Part shown: positions 12,042-22,510 of the stretch, one piece after another
Numbering within the stretch: the stretch's first letter is position 1
Layout: the number at the start of each line of letters is the position of its first letter
Notes under the pieces: generated by a model
Told to the model about the DNA's origin: nothing
Database searches by the model: none
What the model saw: the letters and a program-made list of their open reading frames with translations, nothing else
From: Molossus alvarezi
Taxonomy: Eukaryota; Chordata; Mammalia; Chiroptera; Molossidae
Assembly: GCA_037176705.1 (NCBI GenBank)
Contig: CM073898.1
Coordinates: forward strand, 36,025,488 to 36,089,487
Reading direction: 5' to 3'
DNA length: 64,000 nucleotides
Translations under genes and position numbers: made by a program

Positions 12042-12273
12042 ACTGATAATCTGGCATGTTAAGTATGCTATCCAGTATGTGACTCTCATTTAAACAGCTG
12101 TTTGCTGGCAGAATTGGTATTTAGTTTAATGCTCTGTCTACCATGCTATTTTGGTTTTCCTGTTTCCAAATTTTGTACCTGGTGATTCAATCATGTGCTA
12201 CACTTATCCTCATAGATCATCTTGAAGTTGATTAAAATATTTGTTTGAATAAGGCAGATATAAAAAAGAAGTA

Positions 12274-12543
12274 GCCCTGGCCAGTTTGGCTCAGCGGTTA
12301 GAGCGTCGGCCTGCGGTCCGGAGAGACCCGGGTTCGGTTCCCGCTAAGGGCACGTACTTTGGTTGCATTTTCTCCCCGGCCTTGGTTGGTCGTGCGGGTG
12401 GCAGCCACTCGATGTGTCCCTTCACGTCAATGTTTCTCTCTCTCTCTCTCCCTTCCTCTCTCTCCCTCCCACTCTATCTGTACAAAAAAATGGAAAAAAT
12501 ATCCTCCGGTGAGGATTAAAAAAAAAAAAAAAAAAAAAAAAAA
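12274..12543 (+). mobile_element. VES SINE, type A tail, full length and young
   Basis: The tRNA-like head is nearly intact. The A box lies in TGGCTCAGCGGTTAGAGC (12287-12304) and the B box in GGGTTCGGTTCCC (12330-12342), so the internal Pol III promoter may still be readable. The body keeps many CpGs, then a CT run and the type A tail ATCCTCCGGTGAGGATT, followed by about 25 A. The flank AAAAAAGAAGTA occurs before (12262-12273) and again after it. Retained CpGs and a long A tail imply a recent insertion. SINE frames of 63-77 codons here are not genes. Confidence 0.95.
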
Positions 12544-12554
12544 GAAGTAAATAT

Positions 12555-12750
12555 CCCGGCTGGTGTGGCTCAGTGGTTGAGCATCAACCCATGAGGTCGC
12601 CAGTTTGATTCCTGATGAGGGCACATGCCCAGGTTGTGGGCCCAACCCCCAGTGGGGGGCATGCAGCAGGTGGCCAATCGGTGTTCTCTCTCATCGATGC
12701 TTCTATCTCCCTCTCCCTTCCTCTCACTCTAAAATCAATAAAGAAAAAAA
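12555..12750 (+). mobile_element. VES SINE, type B tail, adjacent to the previous SINE
   Basis: Head CCCGGCTGGTGTGGCTCAGTGG, B box GTTTGATTCCTGA, type B centre CCCAGTGGGGGGCATGCAGCAGG, CT-rich run and tail AAAATCAATAAAGAAAA. The target GAAGTAAATA sits at 12544-12553 and again at 12751-12760. The same AAAGAAGTAA word also precedes the upstream SINE, so the two elements share a target. Confidence 0.93.
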
Positions 12751-12760
12751 GAAGTAAATA

Positions 12761-14560
12761 AAATAAGCAAAATGCTACAACAAATATTCTTTAAAAAGTT
12801 AAATACAAATTACTTGAAGATTCACCTTTTTTTCATAGTGAATATTCTTGTTTGTGGTCTTTGTAAAGACACATCATACAGAGATGTCTGGGTCAAACTT
12901 CAGTCGGAATCATCTGAAGGGCCGCAAAGGGGAAGTCTGCAATGTTGCAATGAATGGTTTAATGTTTTCACTTTGAAATGATGCCTGAGAATTATTTTCA
13001 GATTTGAAAGTTCTGCCTAAAGCCTTTTGAAATAGACTCTTCTGGATGTAATATTTCATCATTAATTGTTCTTTGGAAATGAATGTAAATGAGTTTTACC
13101 ATAGGCAAAATGGACTCAATTACAATTTCCTTCTATGCCAATGGCAGATTTGTGAGTAAATAATAATGCTTCATAAGTATCAAAAGGCTTTAGATATTTT
13201 TTTTTAATTGTGAAAAGTCCTGATACATTGGGTTAGTAAAGCTTAATGCTAATATCTGTACTAATAAAAATAATGGTAATTAATTAATCCATCCATCCTT
13301 TCAACTAGTATTATTGAGCCCCAGAAATTGTAAGAAAGATTAAATTATGTAAAGAATCATGGGCTAATAATCATGAGGTGGGAAAAGCAGGAGAAGTGCC
13401 TGGGAAAATTTGGGGACCTGGAGGTATAAGAAATGTGTACTCCATTTCTGCATAAAGCCCACGAAGGACCATACTTCAGGCTCCCTTTAGAAGAAGTAGA
13501 TAAGATATGTAAATGGCGTGGATTCCTAGAGAGAAGGACGTGAGACAGACCTGTAGTGGGCTGTAGTGGGACTCAGGAGATGTGGGACCTCTGTAAGGTT
13601 ATCTAGATTGTTAATAATGTGGCAAAGAACACTAAGAAACCTAAGAATTCTTGTGGTCAGGAGGAAAAAGTGTCTACTCTGGACTAATGACTGAAATCAA
13701 GATAGAATTGCAGGTATCATAGCTATCTCCATTAAGGGTAGTTGATAGCACCAAGGATCAAATATCACTGTTTCTCCTCCTCTCTCTAATGATTGTTTGA
13801 AACCAAATTGGCACCCAAGATTAGATGGAGTCATTGGAAAAGTAAAGAGAGGAATCCTAACTTGATCAAGAAAATGATGCTTACATAAAAACTAAGTTCA
13901 AATTCAGAAAAATAAATAAATTTACATTTCATATACACCTGAGAATAATTCTTGCTATAAATAAATTTACTAGATTGGGATGGTAAGAATAAGATACAAA
14001 TTTACCATCATATTAAAAATCTGACAGTGATTTATATTTCCTTTTTTCCCCTTCTTAATTATATTTCCCTTAATTGAGATTTATGCATGTATATAAATCC
14101 CCAGGAAACATATAAAATATATAATAATTATATATATATTACTATGTATATACATATACACTCACATATATTCTTATTTTTCTTTTTAAGCATGGTTTCC
14201 CTCCTCTGAAAGAAGATTAAGAAATTATAAATTAATTGATTCCTAAAAAGCAAAACCTGATAACTAATTGGAATAAGCTTCATAAATGGATACAGACATG
14301 GGCAGGTTCAATTAGAAGAAGTGAGTATCCAAGTAGCAATGGACGATGTTGAGGCATGTGGATCTTGTAGCTTAAAACATATTTAATACTTTGAGAATAA
14401 GGCAACAATTTGCGGCTAGTTGTCATTGCTTACTATTTACTGAAAATGTTAAATACAAGAGATACTACTACTATATAAGGCAATCTTGTATTTACTCATG
14501 TAGCGGAAAAAGAAATATTTTTGAAATTACTTTTGGATTATTATCAGTACAGATCAGTTT
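12761..14560. other. Unassigned AT-rich stretch
   Basis: About 1.8 kb with no recognisable gene. 13270-13340 has weak MIR/L2-age flavour (CCATCCATCC...TATTGAGC). 14100-14175 is an AT microsatellite-like patch. The 69-codon frame at 12772-12981 has no motif. Confidence 0.45.
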
Positions 14561-14567
14561 GTGCATT

Positions 14568-14755
14568 GCCCTAGCACCAGTGGGTTGCAGGTTCAATTCT
14601 GGTCAGAGTATATATGCCAGGGTGTCGGGCTTGATCCCTGGTTGGGGGCGTGCAGGAGGGAACTGATTGATGTCTTACTCTCATGCCAATGTATTCCTCC
14701 CTCCCTCCCTCTTCCTTCCTCTCTCTCTGAAAATCAATAAAAAATATTTTAAAAT
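14568..14755 (+). mobile_element. VES SINE, type B tail, with the A-box region deleted
   Basis: Starts GCCCTAGCACCAGTGGGTTGCAGG, so the head jumps from its first bases almost directly to the B box (GGTTCAATTCTGG). About 35 bases, including the A box, are missing. The rest is normal type B: TGGTTGGGGGCGTGCAGGAGG, CCTCCCTCCCT run, tail AAAATCAATAAAAAATATTT. Without the A box its own Pol III promoter is dead. Confidence 0.88.
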
Positions 14756-14890
14756 AAAATAAAATTAGTTTAAAATTTTCTAAGGAAGAGAAATAGATAA
14801 GAATGTTTATACCTATTGTCTCTGATTCAGCCTATGAATACTTATTTTTTTTATTTTCTAAACTCATTCCTTATACTTATGTGACTTTGC

Positions 14891-15160
14891 TTTTTTAATC
14901 CTCACCGAGGATACTTTTCCATTGAATTTTTTTGATAGAGTGGGAGGAAGGGAGAGAAGGAGGAAGTGAGAGAGAGAGAGAGAGACATTGATGTCACTGA
15001 TGTGAGAGAGACACATTGATTTGTTGCCTCTTGCATGACCCGAACCTGGGGCTGGGGATCAAACCTTTAACCAAGGTACATGTCCTTGACTAGTAATGGA
15101 ACCTTTGACTCTTTGGTCCATGGGCTGGCATTCTGACCACTGAACCAAACCAGCCAGGGC
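14891..15160 (-). mobile_element. VES SINE, type A tail
   Basis: Antisense copy. The tail TCCTCACCGAGGATACTTTTCC is at 14899-14920 and the head ends at 15160 (GCCCTGGCTGGTTTGGTTCAG on the minus strand). TTATGTGACTTT flanks both sides (about 14878-14889 and 15161-15172) as a target-site duplication. CpGs have decayed, so it is older than the copy at 12274. A short direct repeat of GATGT-CACTGATGTGAGAGAGA around 14990-15015 thickens the middle. Confidence 0.93.
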
Positions 15161-16780
15161 TTATGTGACTTTTAAAATAAAAAACAACATTATTCGAAAA
15201 CAAATTAAGCACACGAAAGGCAATGTAAAAACCTAAAATTTTGGCTAGAGACTCTTATTTGGTATTCTGCCTGCGTGGGTCTGGCTTTGAGTGCTGCTGA
15301 GAAGAAGGAAGAAAATTCAGCCACACGGTCAACACATACCAAAGCTCAATGAGTCTCCAAAGGCTCAGCTTGGATGAGCCCCAAAATATTCAGCTGTGCT
15401 ATTGAAAATTAACCTCTACCATCTGAACCTCTTAGGTTTATAATATTAAAGATAGAATTTGGCTGAATTGAAGAGATAAAATAAGTACAGTTTAGCAGAG
15501 ACTCAAAATTTCTTTTAGGCTTTAAAACGTACTCATGTCGTTATTGTTAATGCTTGATGAAATAATAAATTGAAATTATAAGTTTGAATGTGTTTATCTA
15601 AAACATGTTTCCATTGCACCCAATGTTTTTACTTTAAATTACATAATGGAACTAGCTTCAATGCTTGTTTCCGCAGGATATAATTTATATGTGCCGTTGT
15701 AAACATGCCTTGCTAAACGTATACACACATTCATATAAACACATGAAAAATAACAGTGATAACAAAAAGCAAACAGACAGGACAATAAATAATAACATAA
15801 AACTTGATGCATACCCCATATGTTCCAGGTACTTCTTTGTATATAGACATACTCACAGATACTATATCGTCTCTATTACACTTCCAACAACAATTTTCTT
15901 TGATTACAGTTCTATGGTGGGCCTATCCTTTTTCATATTTTCTCCACCGAGATCTGAATTTCACTGTGGACGAGCTATAAAATTATGTGCCATTTCAGGA
16001 AGAATGGAAATGGTGTGATCATGATTCCAAAATATGTGATTCATTCCAAATATATTTCCCATGCAGTACAAGAAAATACAATAAAATGAAAGAAAATAAA
16101 AATCTTCATCAGGCAACCACTCACCTGTATTCTTTCTGTGACAGAATACAGGTTGCTTCTACCTTCATGAATGGTCTGGTCGTGTTGCATCGTGAAGCCG
16201 CAAGTATGGAGTTTTTACTTGATGTTACATATCCTTTTCATATATTATTAGGGACTTCACACCTTTGTGTGCTAGATCATCAAAATGTGCATAGTGAAAG
16301 GTTATTTCCACACACTGGATAAAAAATGATTACATAGTATAAAAATATTTTTTTAATTGCTAAGGAAAAACATCTGACTTAATTTCACATGAAGTCTGTA
16401 GATAATACAGCAAATCTAACTCTGGCAATCTAATGATTTACTGGTCTTCCATCTGTCAAGACTTAAAAGTGAAAAGTTCAGACCAAACCAATCAAGTCAG
16501 TCCATATTTTCTAATCCCTGAAAACCATCTGGATTCCAACACAAGTGTAAAATAGTATTATCTCAATCTATAACAGAGACCTATTAGGTAGCCATAGATA
16601 CTGCACCATCTCAAGGGATTTAAATAATGAAAAACACCCTTCCAATGTAAGGCTGGAAACTGCTTGATTTATGTTAATGCTGATGTGCACTTAGTGTTTG
16701 AGAAAAGGATTTTATTACTATCTAAAAGCAGCACTATATTAAACCCACAAATTAGCTTCTGTTCTGTTGAAATCTAATTA
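15161..16780. other. Unassigned stretch with two overlapping chance-like ORFs
   Basis: Frames at 15665-16018 (117 codons) and 15987-16322 (111 codons) are the longest non-repeat plus-strand frames in this part. Their products are rich in His, Tyr, Asn and Lys with no domain, signal peptide or repeat. There is no CpG, promoter or splice-site support. I treat them as chance. No repeat family is recognised. Confidence 0.45.
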
Positions 16781-16784
16781 TCTT

Positions 16785-16975
16785 TATGTAGGGCAATAGT
16801 CCAGCAAGCCAGGGGCGAACTCTTACCTCTCTAGACGGAGACTTGAGTAGGGAAAATGATAGACGGCTCAGCTAAACAGGATTTACTGCAGCGTCCACAT
16901 GGGACTGGGGTGAGGAGGGACCAACACCACAAAGGCACCTGCTGCCAACTCAGGACCAGACAGAAAGTCCAATTT
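16785..16975 (-). mobile_element. Possible LTR remnant of an endogenous retrovirus
   Basis: A GC-richer patch in AT-rich DNA. On the minus strand it reads GCTGCAGTAAATCCTGTTTAGCTGAG, which resembles the AATAAA-like R/U5 region of mammalian ERV LTRs; CCTCACCCCAGTCCCATG lies upstream. Only the LTR-like end is visible, with no internal genes. The assignment rests on recalled word order and is uncertain. Confidence 0.35.
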
Positions 16976-17540
16976 TTTCCTTGACATTTGGTGCTGCTTT
17001 CATCTTTCTTAGAATGTATTCGAAATTAATTCTTATTTCCTTGTTTTATTTACTTTTTATTCCTTTGGGTCCTTACTTCTAACTCTAAAACATAGTCTAG
17101 GTTTCCTTTATTTTCAGGCTTTTGTAAAGATGAAATCTTCATTTCTTCTGGGCATAACATAAAATCACTGATGTAAAATTTTTATTTCTTTTATCTTTTG
17201 CTTTTATGATTTATCACTTATCCTAAGTATTTCTTTAAAGACCTAATTAATAGCAGTGACCAGGCAAGTATGAAGAAGATATGCTTGTAAAATATTCATT
17301 CAGAAATAATCCTGGCTGAAGAAATATTTCTAAAATAAATATTCTTTACCCAATATACCTAGTCTGAAAATGTGAGGTATTTAAGGTGTGGTTAACAATG
17401 TATAAAAAGGACTACAGGGCTTCTTTTCCCCAGAATTTTAGGAAAATTAATTAATTAAATACGATTAAAAGCACGTTAGGAAATCAGTTGTATAACGTTT
17501 GCTATTGCACTAACTCAGGATGAGGGCTAACCACGAGAAA

Positions 17541-19812
17541 AGCACATATTGAGAGCCCCACAGCGTAGGAGGGCGTGGGCGCCCTGTGGCAGGGATGCCA
17601 CCTTCTCTGAGGCGCGCTGGAGAAGCAGCTGTGGGAATGGAGCAAGTCTCAGCGGGGGTGCAGACCTTGTCCCTGCGGCATCCACTGCCTCAGGCACTGG
17701 GCTCCATCTCACTGCAGGGAGCGGGGACCAAACAGGAAGCTTCCTTTTCTCTACCTAGCCAATGATGCCCTTCCGAACAGCAAAAGGAAGGGCGTACATT
17801 TACAAAAGATTTTGCACCAGTTAGAGTGGAGACTTTTAAGCATGCTTCAAGTGAAGCGGGCGAAAGTTGTAAGAAGCACCTTGGAGGAGTGTTATCTATT
17901 TGGGAAGAGAGGCCTGTTTATGAAAATGATGTATTAGAACAATTTAAGCAAGTTCTGTCTGGCGACAAGTCTAGGAAGCGAATTTATGAACAGATAAAGG
18001 TGCGTGAAAATGAAAACTGTTCCTCTCTTGATCTCCAAGTGAGCCACCACAGACTCTAGATCTCGTTAGCAGGACAAGGTCTAGAAAACGCTGCTTCAGG
18101 GGATGCAGCAGTTCATCAGAGGACAGCTTCTTTGCCTCTGGAAGTCCAAGAAGTATTCCTACTAGATACGATAACGGATAGAGAGTCTGGAGAAAGGGTT
18201 TTTAAAATGGTAGAGGATGCTTGTATGTTGCAGGCAGATTACAATGGCAGACTAGTGGCTGAAACAGATGACAGGAAACAACTCACTCAATGTTACCAAA
18301 GTTTCTTTGTCGTCAAAAGGAAGCCCTTGCAGAGAGAGCATAAATTGGAAGACTATGAGCACAGGGTAGTCAGAGTTTCGTCAAAAGGAAGCCCTTGCAG
18401 AGAGAGCATAAATTGGAAGACTATGAGCACAGGGTAGTCAGAGTTTCTCTGGTATGCAAAGAACTCAGGTCCCGGATCCAGAGCCTGCCAGACTTATCTC
18501 GATTGCCCAGTGTCCCTGGCAGCCACATGCACCTGCCCTTGGCAGGGCACATCTACAGTGAAGATTGATGACCAGTCTCTTTCTAGGGCCCACGACTTTG
18601 GGAGATGGAGGCAGGTTAGGTGGATAGTCCTCTAGTGTTATTTTTGTATATTGTTGAGAGGGTGACACTAAAAATACAAAAAAAGTGACAAGTATTTATG
18701 AAATTGTTTAAATGTTGGTTTGTTTACTATTTTATTGGTAAGTTAACATGACTTAGTTTAAACACAGTGTTCTCTCTGTATTAGAAAGCTCACAAATAGT
18801 GATTTTTTTCAAAAGATCTTTTGTAAACTTTTTTGATGCAGGGTGTTGTGAGAAATTCCATGTTTCTATTGCTTCAGGTATTTTCAAAAGTTTTTCTTTA
18901 TTTTCTTCAGTATCTATTCACTGTATAGTATGTAATTCCTGAAGGGTAAGAGCTAATCAGGAGTCAGTTGAGACTTAATTATGGTATGGTTAGGACTTGA
19001 TTGTAGAAGAGATGACATGTTTTAACTTAATCTTCACCCTTCTCCCCGTCCCAAATATCACTGTGTGCCCCCCAATGCCTTTGATGCCTTATTCCTTAGA
19101 GGTCAGTATTTTATGGATGTCATTTTTAGGGTCAAATCAGAGCTTAGAGAACGTTTCAACAATAGTACATAAGGGTTCCATTTCAATAGCCAGTGTAGAT
19201 ATAAGAGGAGTGTTAAGTAAGGACCCCCTGATCAACCTGTTTAGAAATAATTGATGAGATTAATATAAAATGCTTGGGAACTGTTATAAATTTGATGTTC
19301 TACCAAGAGGACAGCTTTCATTTAGTCAGACAGTCTTCTTTTAACATAAACGATTCCTTTGACATAAAGCCATCTGTGGGACTAAAAGAAACAAAATAAT
19401 GATAGCTTTTAATTTTAAAAACAATGGTATTTTTAGCTCTAATATCTCAAGGGAATAATATTCATTAATGTTTAGTAAAGTAGTCTGGAACATTTTTAAT
19501 GTTTCCTTAAGGCTTTTGAATGACTGTGCATTTGGAAATGAAGCAGTGCTGCACTGTAGGGTAATCTGGTAAACGTTATAGTATTTGTATATTTAGAATT
19601 ACCAAAACAGATGTACTTTCACCTTCTATTGTAATCCTGTGTGTTAGAGCAGTTGCATGCTTCTTAAATCACATTGTTAAGCTGATTTGTACTCAATGAT
19701 GACTTAGGGTAAACATTGTTTCATTAATTACTTTAATATTTGGCATTTTTCTTTGTGTCATAAGCAGATTTAAATTAGATAGTCAATAAAACATCTTTAC
19801 ATTCTACAAAAA
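17541..19812 (+). pseudogene. RPRD1A: RPRD1A processed (retrotransposed) pseudogene
   Basis: RPRD1A binds the phosphorylated C-terminal domain of RNA polymerase II through an N-terminal CID domain. This is an intronless dead copy. The start region at 17595 (ATG) aligns with the parental N-terminus but carries indels across the CID part. 'ANDALPNSKRKG' at about 17760 is followed by a frameshift. The longest intact piece (17826-18059) includes SCKKHLGGVLSIWEERP and NDVLEQFKQVLSGDK. After another shift at about 18040, SLPLEVQEVFLLD and ADYNGRLVAETDDRKQLT (about 18130-18290) are readable. IQSLPDLSRLPSVPGSHMHLP leads to the parental stop position at 18566-18568. A 3' UTR follows, with AATAAA at 19785 and an A-rich end near 19812. 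AAGCACATATTGA (17540) and AAGCATATACTGA (about 19815) may be the old target-site duplication. It cannot encode the protein. Confidence 0.92.
18311..18446 (+). repeat. Perfect 68-bp tandem duplication inside the pseudogene
   Basis: Bases 18311-18378 are repeated exactly at 18379-18446, starting CGTCAAAAGGAAGCCC and ending CAGAGTTT. The unit length is 68, not a multiple of three, so it adds another frameshift to the RPRD1A retrocopy. Zero divergence in otherwise decayed sequence means the duplication is much younger than the pseudogene, or is an assembly error. Confidence 0.95.
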
Positions 19813-20039
19813 CCAAGCATATACTGAAGTTCAAATCATCCTCCATTTCCTCCTAATTATGGAACCAATTAATATATTTAGAGAGGGGTTAAGAAGATTT
19901 TATTATTATTACTTTATTAATTAAAGAAATCTTTATTAAATGTCTTCTATGTGTTATTACAAAAACCATTAGGAATGTTCTCCATTCCTTATGGCCAGAT
20001 TGTGCAGTCAAGGTCAAAAGACAGTAAAGTGCCACCCAG
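19813..20039. other. Unassigned AT-rich spacer after the pseudogene
   Basis: AT-rich with a TTATT run around 19900. No element is recognised. Confidence 0.4.
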
Positions 20040-20360
20040 GAAAGAGAACTGTGCATGATTCAAGGTCAAACAATATGCACACCAGCTCAATCTGTACAGC
20101 CTTTACTAACAGCAAGAGAGGAGAGTGCACAAGATCTAGCCCTTTGCAATGCATCAGAGCTCCATGGCCCAAATGTGGGTCCCTTCCATAGCCCACACAG
20201 GCAATGTAACTGCAAGTACCAGGCTACTTTGTGCTGCAGTGAAAGATCTCGACCCACCGTCCACCCCACGTATGTTTTCTGTAAGATATGCAAGGCTAGG
20301 AGTATGCCCATGGGACTCATACCTTAAACATAGCAAAGGAGTATATATCTGGCTGGGAGC
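20040..20360 (+). repeat. GC-richer segment related to 10100-10480 (inverted)
   Basis: Contains CAGAGCTCCATGGCCCAAATG (20155-20175) and downstream CACACAGGCAATG and CTCGACCCACC words. These recur in the same order in the reverse complement of the 10.1-10.5 kb segment. The many overlapping frames on both strands (60-121 codons) reflect base composition, not coding. It is probably an LTR or other dispersed repeat of unknown family. Confidence 0.4.
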
Positions 20361-20589
20361 AGGGAAAGGTAATTCCCTCACAAGTAAGTCCAGCAGAGGC
20401 TGTGAGGACTCAATATCTCAGGAAGAAAATGTTCCAGGCCCCAGGCCACCATTATGTGACTGTGAAGTGGGTGAGAAACTAAGCCTGACTACGGTTCCTA
20501 ACACGGCGTGGTGAACAAGGCATGCTGTCTTTCTTGTGATGAGTCCAATGAGGAAAAAAGATAGTGTATAAACAAAAGAAGATTAAATG

Positions 20590-20900
20590 GAGCAATGGCA
20601 ATTTGTGACAGGTGCCATGAAGAACACACACAGGGTACTGCAGTATATAATACAGCAAGGGAGGCTGCTGTAGAAAGGGTGTTTGAAAAAGATCCTTTGA
20701 GAAAGTTAGGGAAATGAAACCTAAACAGACACCTGATTGGAGAGAAGAAGCTGGCAAAGTGCTGAAAAGGAAAAGAAGCACCATCTAATGAGAGAAGATA
20801 CCAGGCTGAGGATCCTTTGTAGGAATGAGTTTTGTTTACTATAGAAATGGAAGGAAACCATGAGGCTGGTGTGCTACAGTGTTCAAGACGAGGAGGGCTG
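20590..20900 (-). mobile_element. LINE-2 (L2) fragment, antisense
   Basis: On the plus strand the order is GACAGGTGCCATGAAGAA, AGGGTACTGCAG, GGGAGGCTGCTGTAGAAAGGGTG, then AAGGAAACCATGAGGCTGGTGTG and AAGACGAGGAGGGCTGTGAGG. This is the reverse complement of the L2 3' region as I recall it (the 'GGTGACATTTGAGC...' block is decayed). The 157-codon minus-strand frame at 20498-20971 is therefore a shadow of this repeat. Confidence 0.55.
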
Positions 20901-20974
20901 TGAGGGTGGGGAGAGGAGAGGAGGAGGGAGCGGCATGAGATGAGCATGAGGTGAAAAAGAAGCAGATACAAGAT

Positions 20975-21136
20975 TCTGCCTGTTTAGATGTCTATTTATT
21001 TCTGTATGGCCTTGACTTTACTATTTCTCATTGCATGTCTCCCTGACATACTGCTTGTTATTACCAATGTCTTTATCAGTATTTTCAGATAGTGACACAG
21101 ATCAGCATAACCTCAAGAAGGCAATTTAACATATGC
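20975..21136. other. Unassigned spacer
   Basis: No recognisable feature. Confidence 0.4.
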
Positions 21137-21561
21137 ATTCATTCTTCATTTATCATGGTTAATCCGTTCCAGACTCTAGTGGTTGCACCTGGCATTGAAG
21201 GATTCCTGGGGTGCTTGAATACATAGGCCTACAGTCCATATGTACTGTAATTCTAATTTTAATTGTAATACAGGGGTGTATAATTGACTCAGACAACCGA
21301 GCAGGCACGGTCTCATTTTCACTGTCTTGATCAACTTTTTAATGGGTATATTTGAAAAAAACCGTGATAGACTGAAGCCACCACGAAGTGGCGAGGGACG
21401 ACTGTATTACAGTTGGCCCTTGTTTATCGTGGTTAATCAGTTCCAGACTCTACCGCTATAAATGAATTTCCCCGAAGTAGGGTTCTTTCTACACAGTTGT
21501 CCCTCGCCACTTCACGCTTAGACTTTTGCGGCTTCACTCTATCGTGGTGAGGGACGGCTGT
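21137..21561. mobile_element. Cluster of three mariner/Tigger-like DNA transposon pieces
   Basis: Piece 1 (about 21137-21406) opens with TTTATCATGGTTAATCCGTT and closes with AAGTGGCGAGGGACGACTGTA. Piece 2 (about 21409-21492) reopens with CAGTTGGCCCTTGTTTATCG and the same GGTTAATC-GTTCCAGACTCTA words. Piece 3 (about 21493-21561) begins CAGTTGTCCCTCGCCACTTC and ends GTGAGGGACGGCTGTA, so it is little more than two facing terminal repeats. The CAGT...ACTG ends next to TA suit Tc1/mariner (pogo/Tigger) transposons. No transposase ORF remains. Confidence 0.7.
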
Positions 21562-22020
21562 AACGCATTAATAATATATAAAATGTTATATAAATTATAT
21601 ATAATGATCTATATTAATGCATTCATGATGTTACCATTCTCTTCAAGAAAATAATCTTTTTAACAATGTGATTATGTAAGTTTGTTTTGCATAATTGTTT
21701 CTACACATTCACTTCAAAAATGTATAGCTTCCATCCAATTTATCATCAGATACCTAAAGAAGAAATAAAATCTCATTGAATGGGTGGACAAAAATATGAG
21801 GAAAGAGTAGCAAATATCTATTTTGTTCCTTCCCACTGCCATTCCTTCACCCTTGGCTCTGAGATAGACTACTCAATTCCCTTAAATAGTATGTTCATAG
21901 TGCTTCCATCCAGGTAATGCCTTAGTTTCATTGGTCATTATTTTCCCGCATTTATAGGGGGTCAAGGACTAAGTGAGATAATGCCAGCTGCAATAGCCCT
22001 GTTGTCCAATGTTCAGAGCC

Positions 22021-22024
<4 letters not shown>

Positions 22025-22060
<36 letters not shown>
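22025..22060. repeat. (GT)18 microsatellite
   Basis: Uninterrupted GT dinucleotides, flanked by ACT on the left and GCATGC on the right. Long and pure enough to expect length polymorphism. Confidence 0.97.
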
Positions 22061-22239
22061 ATGCACATGTATATGTTATGAATGATTGTAGGATTCTTCA
22101 CTCTCATTGGCTTATTTCCAGAGGAAAGTGAATTTTAATTAGTGGAGACTCAAATAATTATCAAATGCAGCAAAAAATTTTACTAAAACAGAATGAATGG
22201 CTGGCTGCATTGTGTTGGCTAGTAAAAAAATTATGTTTT

Positions 22240-22500
22240 GCCCTGGCCGGTTTGGCTCAGCGGTTAGAGCATCGGCCTGCGGTCCGGAAAGACCCGGGTT
22301 CGGTTCCCGCTAAGGGCATGTACCTCGGTTGCAGTTTGTCCCCGGCCCTGGTTGGTTGTGCGGGTGGCGACCACTCGATGTGTCCCTTTCACATCGATGT
22401 TTCTCTCTCTCTCTGTTCCTCTCTCTCCCTCCCACTCTATCTGAACAAAGAATGGAAAAATGTCCTCGGGTGAGGATGATTAAAAAAAAAAAAAAAAAAA
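22240..22500 (+). mobile_element. VES SINE, type A tail, full length and young
   Basis: Head GCCCTGGCCGGTTTGGCTCAGCGG with an intact A box and a B box GGGTTCGGTTCCC. The body is CpG-rich (GTCCCCGGCCCTGG), with CT runs, the tail TGTCCTCGGGTGAGGAT and poly-A. AAAAAAATTATGTTT flanks both sides exactly (22224-22238 and 22496-22510). It is among the least decayed SINEs in the window. Frames of 77-102 codons across it are SINE read-through. Confidence 0.96.
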
Positions 22501-22510
22501 AATTATGTTT

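Noticed and set aside
12287..12342. Possible true tRNA gene from intact A and B boxes
   Set aside because: It lacks a foldable anticodon arm flanked by a proper acceptor stem and is followed by a SINE body. The same sequence recurs throughout the window.
15665..16322. Two overlapping ORFs of 117 and 111 codons
   Set aside because: AT-rich composition, no motif, no splice or promoter support. Consistent with chance.
20498..20971. 157-codon minus-strand ORF, the longest outside L1
   Set aside because: It runs antisense through an L2-like fragment. The product is Ser/Leu/Phe-rich with no domain or signal-peptide pattern that would support a gene.
22165..22473. 102-codon ORF and similar frames at 12286, 23753, 33793, 41657 and 61132 sharing peptides such as AGLAQRLEHRP
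   Set aside because: These are translations of VES SINE heads. The shared peptide is the tRNA-like sequence read through, not a protein family.
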